From a virus: a stretch of 27,973 bases of DNA. The stretch is from IMG/VR virus record IMGVR_UViG_3300010885_026001, positions 1 to 27,973 of that record. One strand, written 5' to 3'. The translations under genes were made by a program, and so were the position numbers. Shown piece by piece: positions 1-9,200 of this stretch. Each line of letters opens with the position of its first letter. The stretch's first letter is position 1. Below the pieces are notes generated by a model. It made no database searches. It was not told the DNA's origin and saw nothing but the letters and a program-made list of their open reading frames with translations.

Positions 1-198
1 ATAGTACCAGGACCAGTTAATATAGCAAACCTTAAACCAGATAACGTACCTGACGTACCACAAAATCTTAAAGATATTGCTAATGGACCAATAACAAATC
101 CAATACCCGGAATTCAAATTCAAGCAAGACCGTTCCAGGATCAAGTTCCTAGCAGTGCATATCCTACCAACGTAAATAATACACCGTTTACAATATAA
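1..198 (+). CDS. C-terminal fragment of an unidentified tail/baseplate protein
   Basis: An open frame runs in from the left edge and ends at TAA 196-198, giving 65 residues of a protein whose start lies outside the window. The visible part is rich in Pro, Asn and Gln (for example NLKPDNVPDVPQN and NNTPFTI at the end). It has no charged or hydrophobic core pattern, so it looks like an extended, low-complexity tail rather than a folded domain. It lies eight bases upstream of the gp5-like gene on the same strand, so it is probably another baseplate or tail gene of the same late operon. In T4 the gene before 5 is 53, but nothing here is distinctive enough to assign it. The reading frame is clear; the function is unknown. 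Confidence 0.6.
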   Translation: MVPGPVNIANLKPDNVPDVPQNLKDIANGPITNPIPGIQIQARPFQDQVPSSAYPTNVNNTPFTI

Positions 199-206
199 AG
201 GAAAAC

Positions 207-1682
207 ATGTCAGACCGGAGAGCAGGTAATAAGTTACCAAATTGGGCATCAAGAGAAAGTACACCGGGTGTACGAGTTGACTCTGGTCCCCATCAAGGTA
301 TTGTAAAAAATAATTCTGATCCAGCAAGACTTGGTAGACTACAAGTGTGGATTCCTGATCTTGGCGGCGAAGAAACCGAACCCAGTAACTGGTTTACTAT
401 TGCTTATGCGAGCCCTTATTTTGGATCAACGTCGGGATTACCAGGAGTCCAAGATCAAACTAGGTTTGGCAACGAACAGCAAACTTATGGCTTTTGGGCA
501 GTACCACCGGACATAGGCAATTTTGTATTGGTTACTTTTGTAATGGGCGACCCATCTAGAGGTTTTTGGTTTGCATGTATTCCAAACACACCGGTTACAC
601 ACATGGTTCCTGGAATTGCTAGAGCAGTTAATGCCAATAAAACACTGACTGATGATCCGGCAATCAAGGGAAGAGTAGATGTTACTACAGATTTTTTACC
701 CGTAACTGAACTTAACACCAATAACACACAAAGAGACAACGATCCAAATTTTGTAACTGCACCCAAAACCGCGCATATCTTTCAAGCCAACATTGTGCTT
801 GATCAAGGACTTGAAACTGATTACATAAGAGGAACAATAACAAGTAGTAGTCAACGAGAGACCCCCAGTCAGGTATTTGGGATCAGTACACCAGGTCGAG
901 CATATCCAGACACCGCAGTGGACTTTCCTGATATTGATGCATTATTAAATTCTGGGCAATTGCCTATCTTTCTGTTACAGCAGTTTCCTGCTCGTAAGGG
1001 CGGGCATACCTTTGTAATGGATGACGGCGATATCAAAGGCGTTGACAATTTGGTCAGACTGCGTACAGCCGGCGGACACACTATCTTGATGAACGATACC
1101 GAAGATATTTTTTATATAATCAACAAGTCGGGCAATGCATGGGTAGAACTAACAAAGAATGGCAGCATTAATATTTACGGCAACGAAGATCTTAATATTA
1201 GAACAAAGCGCAATTTAAATTTACATGCTGATGCCAATGTTAATATTCATGCTGGAGATACACTAAAGATATTCGCCGAAAACAATATCAAAATACAAAC
1301 ACAAACTTATCAAACAATTGCACTAAAAGATTATCAATTGAATGCAGGAAAAGTGGGCATGATCAGCGACACCGAATTAGCATTGAAATCCACTACTGGT
1401 GGTTGGAAAACGTCAGCTGACCTAGTATTAAAAGGCAGAAAAATATATTTAAATTCAGTTGAGCCAAAGGTGCCAACAGTGATTCCACATTTTGAGTTTT
1501 ACCAACAGATAACAACCGAATACGATAACACAAAGAAAAAATGGAAAATGGCAAAAGATAGATTTGAAAGTATCTGCCCATTTACTCCTACACATGAGCC
1601 TTGGAGCCGAATAACTGGTGAATTAAAGTTAATTAGTGGCAAGGTTGTATCAGCAACCACTCAAACCCCGAGTATTAAATGA
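207..1682 (+). CDS. gp5: gp5-like baseplate hub spike/needle, without lysozyme domain
   Basis: This should be the central membrane-piercing spike of the contractile tail. Residues about 25-135 look like the gp5/VgrG OB fold (GRLQVWIPDLGG, then FWAVPPDIGNFVLVTF). Residues about 135-260 form a linker with TSSSQRETPS and FGISTPGRA. From about 262 to 417 there is a beta-helix of short alternating strands (GHTILMND, then repeats such as LNIRTKRNLNLHA, VNIHAGDTLKI, NNIKIQTQ), typical of the trimeric gp5/VgrG needle. The C-terminal part carries FTPTHEPW, a motif I associate with phage spike proteins. T4 gp5 (575 residues) has a lysozyme domain between OB fold and helix. This 491-residue protein has none there; a lysozyme-like domain follows as the next gene. 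Start ATG 207 has a good ribosome site, AAAGGA, just upstream. Its stop overlaps the next start as ATGA. Confidence 0.85.
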   Translation: MSDRRAGNKLPNWASRESTPGVRVDSGPHQGIVKNNSDPARLGRLQVWIPDLGGEETEPSNWFTIAYASPYFGSTSGLPGVQDQTRFGNEQQTYGFWAVPPDIGNFVLVTFVMGDPSRGFWFACIPNTPVTHMVPGIARAVNANKTLTDDPAIKGRVDVTTDFLPVTELNTNNTQRDNDPNFVTAPKTAHIFQANIVLDQGLETDYIRGTITSSSQRETPSQVFGISTPGRAYPDTAVDFPDIDALLNSGQLPIFLLQQFPARKGGHTFVMDDGDIKGVDNLVRLRTAGGHTILMNDTEDIFYIINKSGNAWVELTKNGSINIYGNEDLNIRTKRNLNLHADANVNIHAGDTLKIFAENNIKIQTQTYQTIALKDYQLNAGKVGMISDTELALKSTTGGWKTSADLVLKGRKIYLNSVEPKVPTVIPHFEFYQQITTEYDNTKKKWKMAKDRFESICPFTPTHEPWSRITGELKLISGKVVSATTQTPSIK

Positions 1683-2356
1683 TGACAGGTATAGATAAAG
1701 CAGCAGAAACTGTTCTAATAGACAAAGCACCTAGAAGTTTACTTTTAGATGCCGATGCTCCTTATGGTTCGACAATAACAAAAATTAACAATAATATTCC
1801 TACATTAACAAAATTTGAAACCAAATGCCTGATGATACAATTGGCATACATGGAAAGTGAATCTAATGTGGCTGCAGTAACAGCAACCAAGTTTGGCAAA
1901 TATCAAGTGACTGATTATCTATTGCAAAAATACGAGTACAGGGATAGCAATGGATGGACCAGCCTTGATGGTATTGACACAGACGATGTATTTTTGGCAA
2001 GTTCTAAAATACAAGATAAAATCATGCAGAGATTCCTGGAAGAGAATTATATCAAACTTATAAGTGCAGGAGCAATACAGGATAACGATTCTAAAGATAT
2101 TGTGTCCGGAATGCTGGCAGTAGCCTATCAATTCCAAGATGCAGAAAATCCTGATGTTATTAAAATAGATAAAATATCTGATAATATTTTATTGTTAATA
2201 AAAAACGAAGTAAACAATAATTACACTGCAACTAAGGCCAAACTTTGGAGAGATAACGGAGATCAAGTTGACAGCAGTGGCCGATCCGGGGGACTATACT
2301 TCAATGCCGGACAATACGCTATACAAAATTTAGCAGCAGATGTACCTGTAAGTTAA
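1679..2356 (+). CDS. Tail-associated lysozyme/transglycosylase-like protein
   Basis: This 225-residue protein probably cuts peptidoglycan during tail penetration. Residues 57-77 read AYMESESNVAAV followed by KFGKYQV. This matches the ES-x(n)-AV-x(n)-GKYQF pattern of lysozyme/transglycosylase-fold phage proteins, in which the Glu before Ser is the acid catalyst; here that would be Glu59. A second conserved-looking block near the C-terminus (GMLAVAYQFQDA, then AKLWRDNG, GRSGGLYFNAGQYA) resembles the rest of such a fold. No signal peptide or membrane segment is visible, so it is unlikely to be an endolysin exported by its own signal. Its start (ATG 1679) overlaps the stop of the spike gene as ATGA, implying translational coupling and a partnership with the spike. 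T4 has these two functions in one polypeptide. The family reading is from motifs only; the catalytic residue is inferred. Confidence 0.65.
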   Translation: MMTGIDKAAETVLIDKAPRSLLLDADAPYGSTITKINNNIPTLTKFETKCLMIQLAYMESESNVAAVTATKFGKYQVTDYLLQKYEYRDSNGWTSLDGIDTDDVFLASSKIQDKIMQRFLEENYIKLISAGAIQDNDSKDIVSGMLAVAYQFQDAENPDVIKIDKISDNILLLIKNEVNNNYTATKAKLWRDNGDQVDSSGRSGGLYFNAGQYAIQNLAADVPVS

Positions 2357-2369
2357 GGTAAATAGGGAT

Positions 2370-2747
2370 ATGGCAAATAAATATCACGGTTTTAGTACTG
2401 TTAATCAAGTTAAAAAATTTAAATTGACTGATTTAGACTTGGTCAAACGCGATCTATTGAATCATTTTGCTATACGTAAAGGCGAAAAGCTAATGCAACC
2501 AAATTTTGGATCAATAATTTGGAACATGCTGTACGAGCCAATGACACCAGAAGTACAAGCTATAATTACTGCCGACATCAAAAGAATCGTTGATTACGAT
2601 CCAAGACTAAATGTCGACGGAGTATTAATAAACGAGTTAGATTATGGTCTACAAATACAAATTGATCTAACTTATCTGCCGGGAAACTACTCAGATCGGT
2701 TAACCCTACAGTTTGATAGTCAAAATCGAACACTTACACGGTCATAA
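2370..2747 (+). CDS. gp25: Baseplate wedge protein gp25 (GPW/gp25 family)
   Basis: A 125-residue protein, close to T4 gp25 (132). gp25 binds gp6 and the sheath-proximal part of the baseplate and helps start sheath assembly. The sequence has the family order. An N-terminal DLDLVKRDLLNHFAIRKGEK is followed by MQPNFGSIIWNMLYEP, the 'p.fGs.l..lLFEP' core, then the helix PEVQAIITADIKRIV and YDPRLNVDGV with beta strands to the end. Start ATG 2370 has AGGG four bases upstream. It sits between the lysozyme-like gene and gp6, as expected for wedge partners. Nothing is missing or truncated. Confidence 0.9.
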   Translation: MANKYHGFSTVNQVKKFKLTDLDLVKRDLLNHFAIRKGEKLMQPNFGSIIWNMLYEPMTPEVQAIITADIKRIVDYDPRLNVDGVLINELDYGLQIQIDLTYLPGNYSDRLTLQFDSQNRTLTRS

Positions 2748-2767
2748 AATACCCAGTTTTTATAATC

Positions 2768-2775
2768 GATAAATA
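2768..2775 (+). promoter_or_regulatory. T4-type late promoter-like box before gp6
   Basis: GATAAATA lies in the 47-base gap between gp25 and gp6, 19 bases before the gp6 ATG. It matches the T4 late promoter TATAAATA at seven of eight positions. The same ATAAATA core recurs at two other gene junctions (20550 and 22585). A start about six bases downstream would give a short leader containing the gp6 ribosome site (AGGT 2785-2788). No -35 element is expected for this promoter class. In AT-rich DNA single matches arise by chance, so confidence rests on position and recurrence. Confidence 0.5.
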
Positions 2776-2794
2776 ATAAACAATAGGTATAACT

Positions 2795-5700
2795 ATGGCA
2801 ATTACTACTAGACAAACCAGTTTATTGGTCCAACAAGATTGGACTAAAGTATATCAAACCTTCCGCGAAGCCGACTTTCAAAGTTTTGATTACGAAACTT
2901 TACGTAAGTCAATGATTGAATATTTACGTAGCTATTATCCCGAGGACTTCAATGACTTCACTGAAAGCTCCGAGTACATTGCGTTAATTGATTTGATAGC
3001 CTTCTTGGGACAAAGCCTAGCATTTAGATCAGATTTAAATGCCAGAGAGAATTTTATTGACACAGCTGAACGTCGAGATAGTATTTTAAAACTAGCAAGA
3101 TTGCTAAGTTATAGCCCCAAGCGCAATGTTCCGGCAACTGGTTTTTTAAAAATTGATAGTGTAAGCACTACAGAAAACGTGTTTGATAGTACTGGAAATA
3201 GTTTAAACAATTTAATCATCTCGTGGAACGATACCACAAATGACAACTGGCTAGAACAATTTACAGCAATATTAAACGCAGCCTTGGTAAGCACACAGGC
3301 TATAGGAAAACCCGGAGCCAGTCAAAAGCTTAATGGCATAAAAACAGATGAATATGCCATTGATATTTTAAATAATCTTGTTCCTGTTTATAACTTTAAA
3401 GCCAGTATAGCTGGATCAACCTTCCCATTTGAGGTAGTAAGTTCTACTAGCTCGGGACAGAGTTACATTTATGAATCGGACCCCGCGCCAAATGGACGAT
3501 TTAATATTCTATACAGGAACGATAATCAGGGCAACGACTCAAATAACACTGGATATTTTTTATACTTTAAACAGGGAGATTTAAAAACTTTAGATTTTAC
3601 CATCAATGATACCTTGCCTAATAGAGTAGTAAGTATAAATTTTGATAATATTAACAATTCAGATGTCTGGTTGTACGCACTAAATTCAAGTGGATCGCCG
3701 TCGGAACTTTGGAAGCAGGTTCCAGCAGTGAATGGCATTAACGTAATTTATAACAATACAACAGATAGAAATCTCTATAGTGTGAGTACAAGAGCCAATG
3801 ATCAAATTGATTTAGTTTTTGGTGATGGTAGTTTTACTAATATTCCAATTGGCCAATTTAGATTATATTATAGACAATCAAACAATTTGTCTTACAAGAT
3901 TACTCCTGATGAAATAGCCAACGTTCCGATCACAATTGCATATAGAGGAAGAACCGGACGTGCTGAAACACTAACTGTTCGTACAAGTTTAAAATATACG
4001 ATTGCCAATGCTAGCGCACGTGAGACCTTAGAATCTATTAGAACAAAAGCACCTCAACAGTATTATACGCAAAATCGTATGATCACTGGCGAGGATTATA
4101 ATATTCTTCCTTACACATCATTCAATGACATTATTAAAGCCAAAGCAGTTAACAGATCAAGCTCGGGTATAAGTCGTTATCTAGACGTCATTGATGCTAC
4201 TGGAAAATATTCAAGTACAAATATTTTTGCTCAAGACGGTATAATCTATAAAGAAAATTATACAGATACGGTAAACTTCCAATTCACTAGTAGTACTGAA
4301 GTTAATTATGTTATTCAAAATTTAATTAAACCGTTAATATCATCAATTACAACCAGACATTTGTATTACGCCACGGCCACACGATTTAATATAGAAGGCA
4401 GTGTTATACCGGTAACTTCTATAGTTACTGGATTAGCATATAAAATTGTAACTAAAGGCGTAACTGATTTTACAGCACTTGGTTCAGAAAGCAATGACAT
4501 TGATGCAGAATTTGTAGCGACCGCAGATGGTACCGGAAATACCGGTGGTGGCACTGTTAAGCGTCTAGGGGTATGGAATTTACAAACCAGCGACAATGGC
4601 AAATCCACCGGAACATTTAGTAGCCCAAATTATACATATCTATTGCAAGGATCACTGATAAGATTCGTTGCACCAACAGGAAAATATTTTGACGCTCAAA
4701 ATAGACTACAAGTTGGTACAGTAAGTACTGAATACCAAAAGACGGATTTTTGGACCAGCGTGGTAAGTTATAACAATCCGGGATCAAACTCAACGGCTAC
4801 GTTGAGTGTTTATGTACCAACAGGGGCAATTATTGATGTAGTAATTCCGGTATTCCCAATTGATTGGGCAACGTCATTGACGGATACTATTAAAAATAAT
4901 ATTTTAAGTTACAAAACCTTTGGTTTACGATATGATCTAACAACTCAACTTTGGGTATTGATTGATGAGGCTAATTTATCATCAGGGGAGTTTAGTCTAG
5001 CGTATGCCGGCAGCACTGCAAATACTGGATTAGATGCAAGTTGGTTTTTAAAATTTACGTACAGTAATCAATCATACACCGTTGTTAATAGAGGATTAAA
5101 TTATCTATTTCAAAGCGTCAGAGAAACAAGATTTTACTTTGATCCTGATATTAAAGTGTATGATAGTAAAACAGCTACTACCAAAAAAGATGGAATTAAA
5201 GTATTAAGATCAAATACCCAACCAGATTCTGCAGATGCATTATATTATTCTAAGACATTTAGAATTTGGAACAGAGTTGTCGGAGTTGATGGGTACGAAG
5301 ATAATAGAAAAATACTAGTTACATTTCCTGATGAAAATTTAGATACAGTGCCAGATGATCCTGATTTATTTGAGGACGTTGTTGCTTCTAATATTAACAG
5401 TCAGAATAAGTTTGTATTTTTTCAAAAAGTAATTGATCAATATCAATTTTCTCGATTTGATCCGCTTGACCAGAGTTCTGTGGTATCGGCTTATGCAGAC
5501 TCTGATGCCATATTAATCTATCTGAATCTTTATACGACGGGAACTTTATTTTATGCGACCAACGATGATGCCTTTTATATTTCTGCCGGTACAAGTATAA
5601 CACCAACATCAGACTATCAGGCCAAGACAGGTCGTCAATCAATTTTGTTTCAGTACGCACACAATGCTCCTAACAATCGTAGAATAGATCCGAGTCCAAA

Positions 5701-6253
5701 TAATATCATTGACTTGTATCTGTTGACAAAAACGTACAGTAACGATTATTTTGCTTATATTCAGGATACCAGTAACAAACTGCTAGAGCCAGCTGCACCT
5801 TCCAATGAAGAATTAAAAATACAATTTGGAAGTATTGAAAATTATAAATCTATCAGTGACAGTATCATTTACAATACTGCAAAGTTTAAACCTTTGTTTG
5901 GCGCCAAAGCAGAGTCTGTTTTGCGTGCAACCTTTAAGGTAGTTAAAAATTCTTCTGTTAATATTACTGATAATGATGTAAAGAGTAAAGTAGTCGCAGC
6001 ACTAAATGATTATTTTGATATCAATAATTGGGATTTTGGCGAAAGTTTTTATTTCAGTGAATTAAGTGCTTATCTACATAATGCTTTAGTACCATATGTG
6101 AGCAGTATTATCATTGTTCCTACAACTTCTTCGTCAAGTTTTGGAACCTTATTCCAGATTAATGCAGAGCCAAATGAAATTATTGTCAGTGCGGCTACTG
6201 TTGATAATATTCAAATTATAAGTGCAATTACCGCTGGACAGATTAATCAATAA
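2795..6253 (+). CDS. gp6: Baseplate wedge protein gp6, enlarged
   Basis: gp6 forms the continuous ring that joins the six wedges of T4-like baseplates. The 1152-residue product carries recognisable gp6 features. The N-terminal block has DFNDFTESSEYIALIDLIAFLGQSL and RSDLNARENFIDTAERRDSILKLARLLSYSPKR. A middle segment has YRGRTGRAETLTVR, TKAPQQYYTQNRMITGEDYN and DIIKAKAVNRSSSG. The C-terminus has GESFYFSEL, LHNALVPYVSSIIIVP and GTLFQINAEPNEI. T4 gp6 is 660 residues, so this protein is much longer. One added piece, residues about 545-590 (YKIVTKGVTDFTALG, EFVATADGTGNTGGG), resembles a module in the next gene's product. Start ATG 2795 has AGGT six bases upstream and a late-type promoter box before it. 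Identity is secure; the role of the extra length is unknown. Confidence 0.88.
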   Translation: MAITTRQTSLLVQQDWTKVYQTFREADFQSFDYETLRKSMIEYLRSYYPEDFNDFTESSEYIALIDLIAFLGQSLAFRSDLNARENFIDTAERRDSILKLARLLSYSPKRNVPATGFLKIDSVSTTENVFDSTGNSLNNLIISWNDTTNDNWLEQFTAILNAALVSTQAIGKPGASQKLNGIKTDEYAIDILNNLVPVYNFKASIAGSTFPFEVVSSTSSGQSYIYESDPAPNGRFNILYRNDNQGNDSNNTGYFLYFKQGDLKTLDFTINDTLPNRVVSINFDNINNSDVWLYALNSSGSPSELWKQVPAVNGINVIYNNTTDRNLYSVSTRANDQIDLVFGDGSFTNIPIGQFRLYYRQSNNLSYKITPDEIANVPITIAYRGRTGRAETLTVRTSLKYTIANASARETLESIRTKAPQQYYTQNRMITGEDYNILPYTSFNDIIKAKAVNRSSSGISRYLDVIDATGKYSSTNIFAQDGIIYKENYTDTVNFQFTSSTEVNYVIQNLIKPLISSITTRHLYYATATRFNIEGSVIPVTSIVTGLAYKIVTKGVTDFTALGSESNDIDAEFVATADGTGNTGGGTVKRLGVWNLQTSDNGKSTGTFSSPNYTYLLQGSLIRFVAPTGKYFDAQNRLQVGTVSTEYQKTDFWTSVVSYNNPGSNSTATLSVYVPTGAIIDVVIPVFPIDWATSLTDTIKNNILSYKTFGLRYDLTTQLWVLIDEANLSSGEFSLAYAGSTANTGLDASWFLKFTYSNQSYTVVNRGLNYLFQSVRETRFYFDPDIKVYDSKTATTKKDGIKVLRSNTQPDSADALYYSKTFRIWNRVVGVDGYEDNRKILVTFPDENLDTVPDDPDLFEDVVASNINSQNKFVFFQKVIDQYQFSRFDPLDQSSVVSAYADSDAILIYLNLYTTGTLFYATNDDAFYISAGTSITPTSDYQAKTGRQSILFQYAHNAPNNRRIDPSPNNIIDLYLLTKTYSNDYFAYIQDTSNKLLEPAAPSNEELKIQFGSIENYKSISDSIIYNTAKFKPLFGAKAESVLRATFKVVKNSSVNITDNDVKSKVVAALNDYFDINNWDFGESFYFSELSAYLHNALVPYVSSIIIVPTTSSSSFGTLFQINAEPNEIIVSAATVDNIQIISAITAGQINQ
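4427..4566 (+). repeat. 'TYKI-TDF' module copy 1, inside gp6
   Basis: This segment encodes a compact Gly/Thr-rich unit of about 45 residues: GLAYKIVTKGVTDFTALG, then EFVATADGTGNTGGGTV. A second copy lies at 13598-13740 in the giant protein (GKTYKIKDSGTTDFVAIG, VFVATGTGVAGTTGTAY). The shared order is YKI, a short gap, G-x-TDF-x-A-[LI]-G-S, then FVAT and a Gly-rich end. The DNA of the two copies is clearly diverged, so this is not a recent duplication. The function is unknown; it looks like a portable small beta domain. Confidence 0.6.
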
Positions 6254-6265
6254 ACAGGATAAGAA

Positions 6266-9200
6266 ATGGCTGCAGTTAAATCTATACAATTTTTGCCCGA
6301 AGTATTTAGAACTGACACTAATAGAAAGTTTTTAAATGCCACCGTTGACCAACTAATTAGTGAACCACAATTAACAAAAATTGATGGTTATATTGGTAGA
6401 AAACTGGCACCTAGTTATAAAATCACTGATAACTATATCAGTGAGCCGGGCAGTGATAGACAACACTATCAACTTGAGCCATCATTGGTTATTAAAAATC
6501 CTGTTACAGACAAGATTGAATTTTCAACCACCTACCCAGATTTAATAAATCAAGTCAAGTATCACGGGGGTTTAGTTAATAATCACGATCGTTTATTTGA
6601 CAGTGAGTATTATTCGTATGATCCAAAAGTTAATTTAGATAAATTAATTAATTTTAATCAGTACTACTGGTTAAAAGATGGGCCCAATGCTGTTACTATT
6701 TCTGCCCTTGGGTTTCCGTTAAATTATACTTTTAATGTTGTGTATGACTCGGCATCTAAGACATACTTGTTTACTGGACAAGATAATATTCCAAATCCAA
6801 TGCTTACATTGGCTCGAGGAGGAACATATGATTTTGTTGTGAACGAACCTGGGTATCCTTTTTATATTCAAGGTAAACCTGGCTCGTCGGGGTATGACAC
6901 ACTTAATCCAAATATTAATACAAGAGAAATATTAGGAGTTTTGAATAATGGAACTGATTTTGGAGTAGTCAGATTTGTTGTTCCCTTAGAAACAGCTCAG
7001 GACCAATGGAACAGTATGTATCAGGCTGGCACTGCCGACTATGCAACTCTTTTAAGTTTCAAGGATGTTCAGGGTGTAACACCTGAAGAATTAAACTCAC
7101 TGCTAGGTGGATTAGATGGAATAACATATTCATTAGATAACAAAAAAATAATTTTCGTTAATAACGAGAAAATTGATGATGAGTTTTGGAATGAGTCGCC
7201 GGCAGTTGTAGCTGACGGTGTAGTATATTTTGACTATTATGATAGCGCAACTTTTGATAGTTCTCTGTATGAATATGTAGAATATGTACCAATTGGTAAA
7301 AGAAATGACATATATTTAATTCAAATTATAAAAGATTCTTCCGGGACTGATAGAATTGTGCTTTCTCCGTATACTTCTGTTGACGATAATCAAAAAATTA
7401 AAGTAAAGGCCGGCGGAACCTTTTCGGGAAAAGAATTTTATAGCGCACTTGGTTTGCTAACTCCGGTACCTTATATATCGGCTAACCTAAGTAATTTATA
7501 CTATCAAAACGGTGCAACCAATGAAGCTGCCGGCTTCATTAAAATTATTAATCCTACAGCAGAAACAATTGATCCTGACCAAGAAATTATTGGCAAGATT
7601 AGCTACACATCACCACAAGGTGTAATTTTTACCAATGGGTTAAAAGTTGTATTTGATTCAACCGCAACAGTAGCTTATCAAAATAAAACTTATTACGTTG
7701 AAGGAGTCGGAACAGCTATTAGATTAATATTGGTTGACAATTTAACAGCCGACGAACTCAATGGAGATTTAAGTGTACCAGATTATCTAACTATTAATCG
7801 TGCCAGTATTGATCAAAATGCCTGGAGTCGTACTAATAGATGGTTTCACTCTGAAGTTATACAAAAAACAGCAGATTATCTTAAAACAACTGCAAATTTT
7901 GATCAGACTCTAAGAGCCAAAAGACCAATAATTGAATTTGACGCAGATTTACAACTTTATAATTTTGGTACGCTAGCCAAAAAACCAATACAGATATTAG
8001 ATAACATCATCACTAGTGCATACACTCAAGTACAAGGTGTAATTTGCCCAGTCGTAGCAGGAATACCAACAAGCCATACATTTACCGTTGGCGCTCAATC
8101 AGTGACTCTGACTAACGGAGATAGAGTTGTATTTTCCACGGATGAAAACAATAATGTAAGAGATAAAATTTTTGTATTTTCTATAGTAAAGGACGCAATT
8201 TCTCCGGCAGAATACAAAGCATATATCGAAGAAGCAGAAGACTATGAGGTCAGTCCGGGGCATGTATTGATAGTGCAACACGGTAGTAACGGCAGCAAGC
8301 AGTGGTATTACAATGGATCAACGTGGGTTTCCGCACAACAAAAAATATCAATTAACCAACATCCTCTATTTGATATAGTTGACGATAGTGGAGTAAGTCT
8401 TGCCGGAACTGCAACATATCCAGGATCAAGTTTTTCGGGGACTAAGATTTTTTCCTATAAAGTTGGTACCGGTACTGCTGATCCTATATTAGGATTTCCT
8501 CTTAGCTATAAAAATTTCCAGGCACAAGGAGATATTGAGTTTGTAAATGACTATGATGCTGATACATTTAATTACATAATTAGTGGAGGCGCATCCAGTA
8601 GCCTTGGTACTAACTCTGGATTATTGCAAAAAAATCTAGATAGAACTACTTCTATTAGACAAAATATTTGGACCATTGTTAATGATTTTACAAAGCAATT
8701 TCAAATATATGATTTTGTCTATGATGGTACAACATGTTTATTCCCTGTAGATGATCTTCCTAATCCCAGCGTTAACTCGCCTAATATAAAAGTCTACTTA
8801 AATAATAATCCGTTAACTTCAAAAGATTTTGCTGTTACACGGGTAGTTGACCGATATGCAGTAGTGGTGAATCAAGACATATTGACCGCGAATGACGCAA
8901 TTTTTATTTTATTATACAACAGCACTAAATCGCTTCCAAATGCATATTATGAGATTCCCACAAACTTAGATATCAATGGCCAAAATAAAAATTTAAATGT
9001 TTTAACACTGGGCCAGATGCGTAATCATTTGGTTACTATTAAAAATAAAAGTTTTTCAATTATTGGAAATGTTCCTGGTAATAGTAATTTAAGAGATCTT
9101 ACTTATACAAATATTGGGGGCAGTATTTTACAGCACAGTGCTCCTGTATTGTATTCTAGTTTATTTTTAACGCACCCTACAATGAATTTTGTAAATGCGT

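Noticed and set aside
485-766. Minus-strand open frame inside the spike gene, and similar minus-strand frames at 4366-4608, 13615-13887, 22009-22263 and 24554-24877
   Set aside because: They lie wholly within well-supported + strand genes, have skewed low-complexity composition and no family motif; they are shadows.
2376-2383. AATAAATA at the start of gp25
   Set aside because: It is within codons 3-5 of gp25, downstream of the well-placed ribosome site, and no later start in gp25 would keep its conserved N-terminus.
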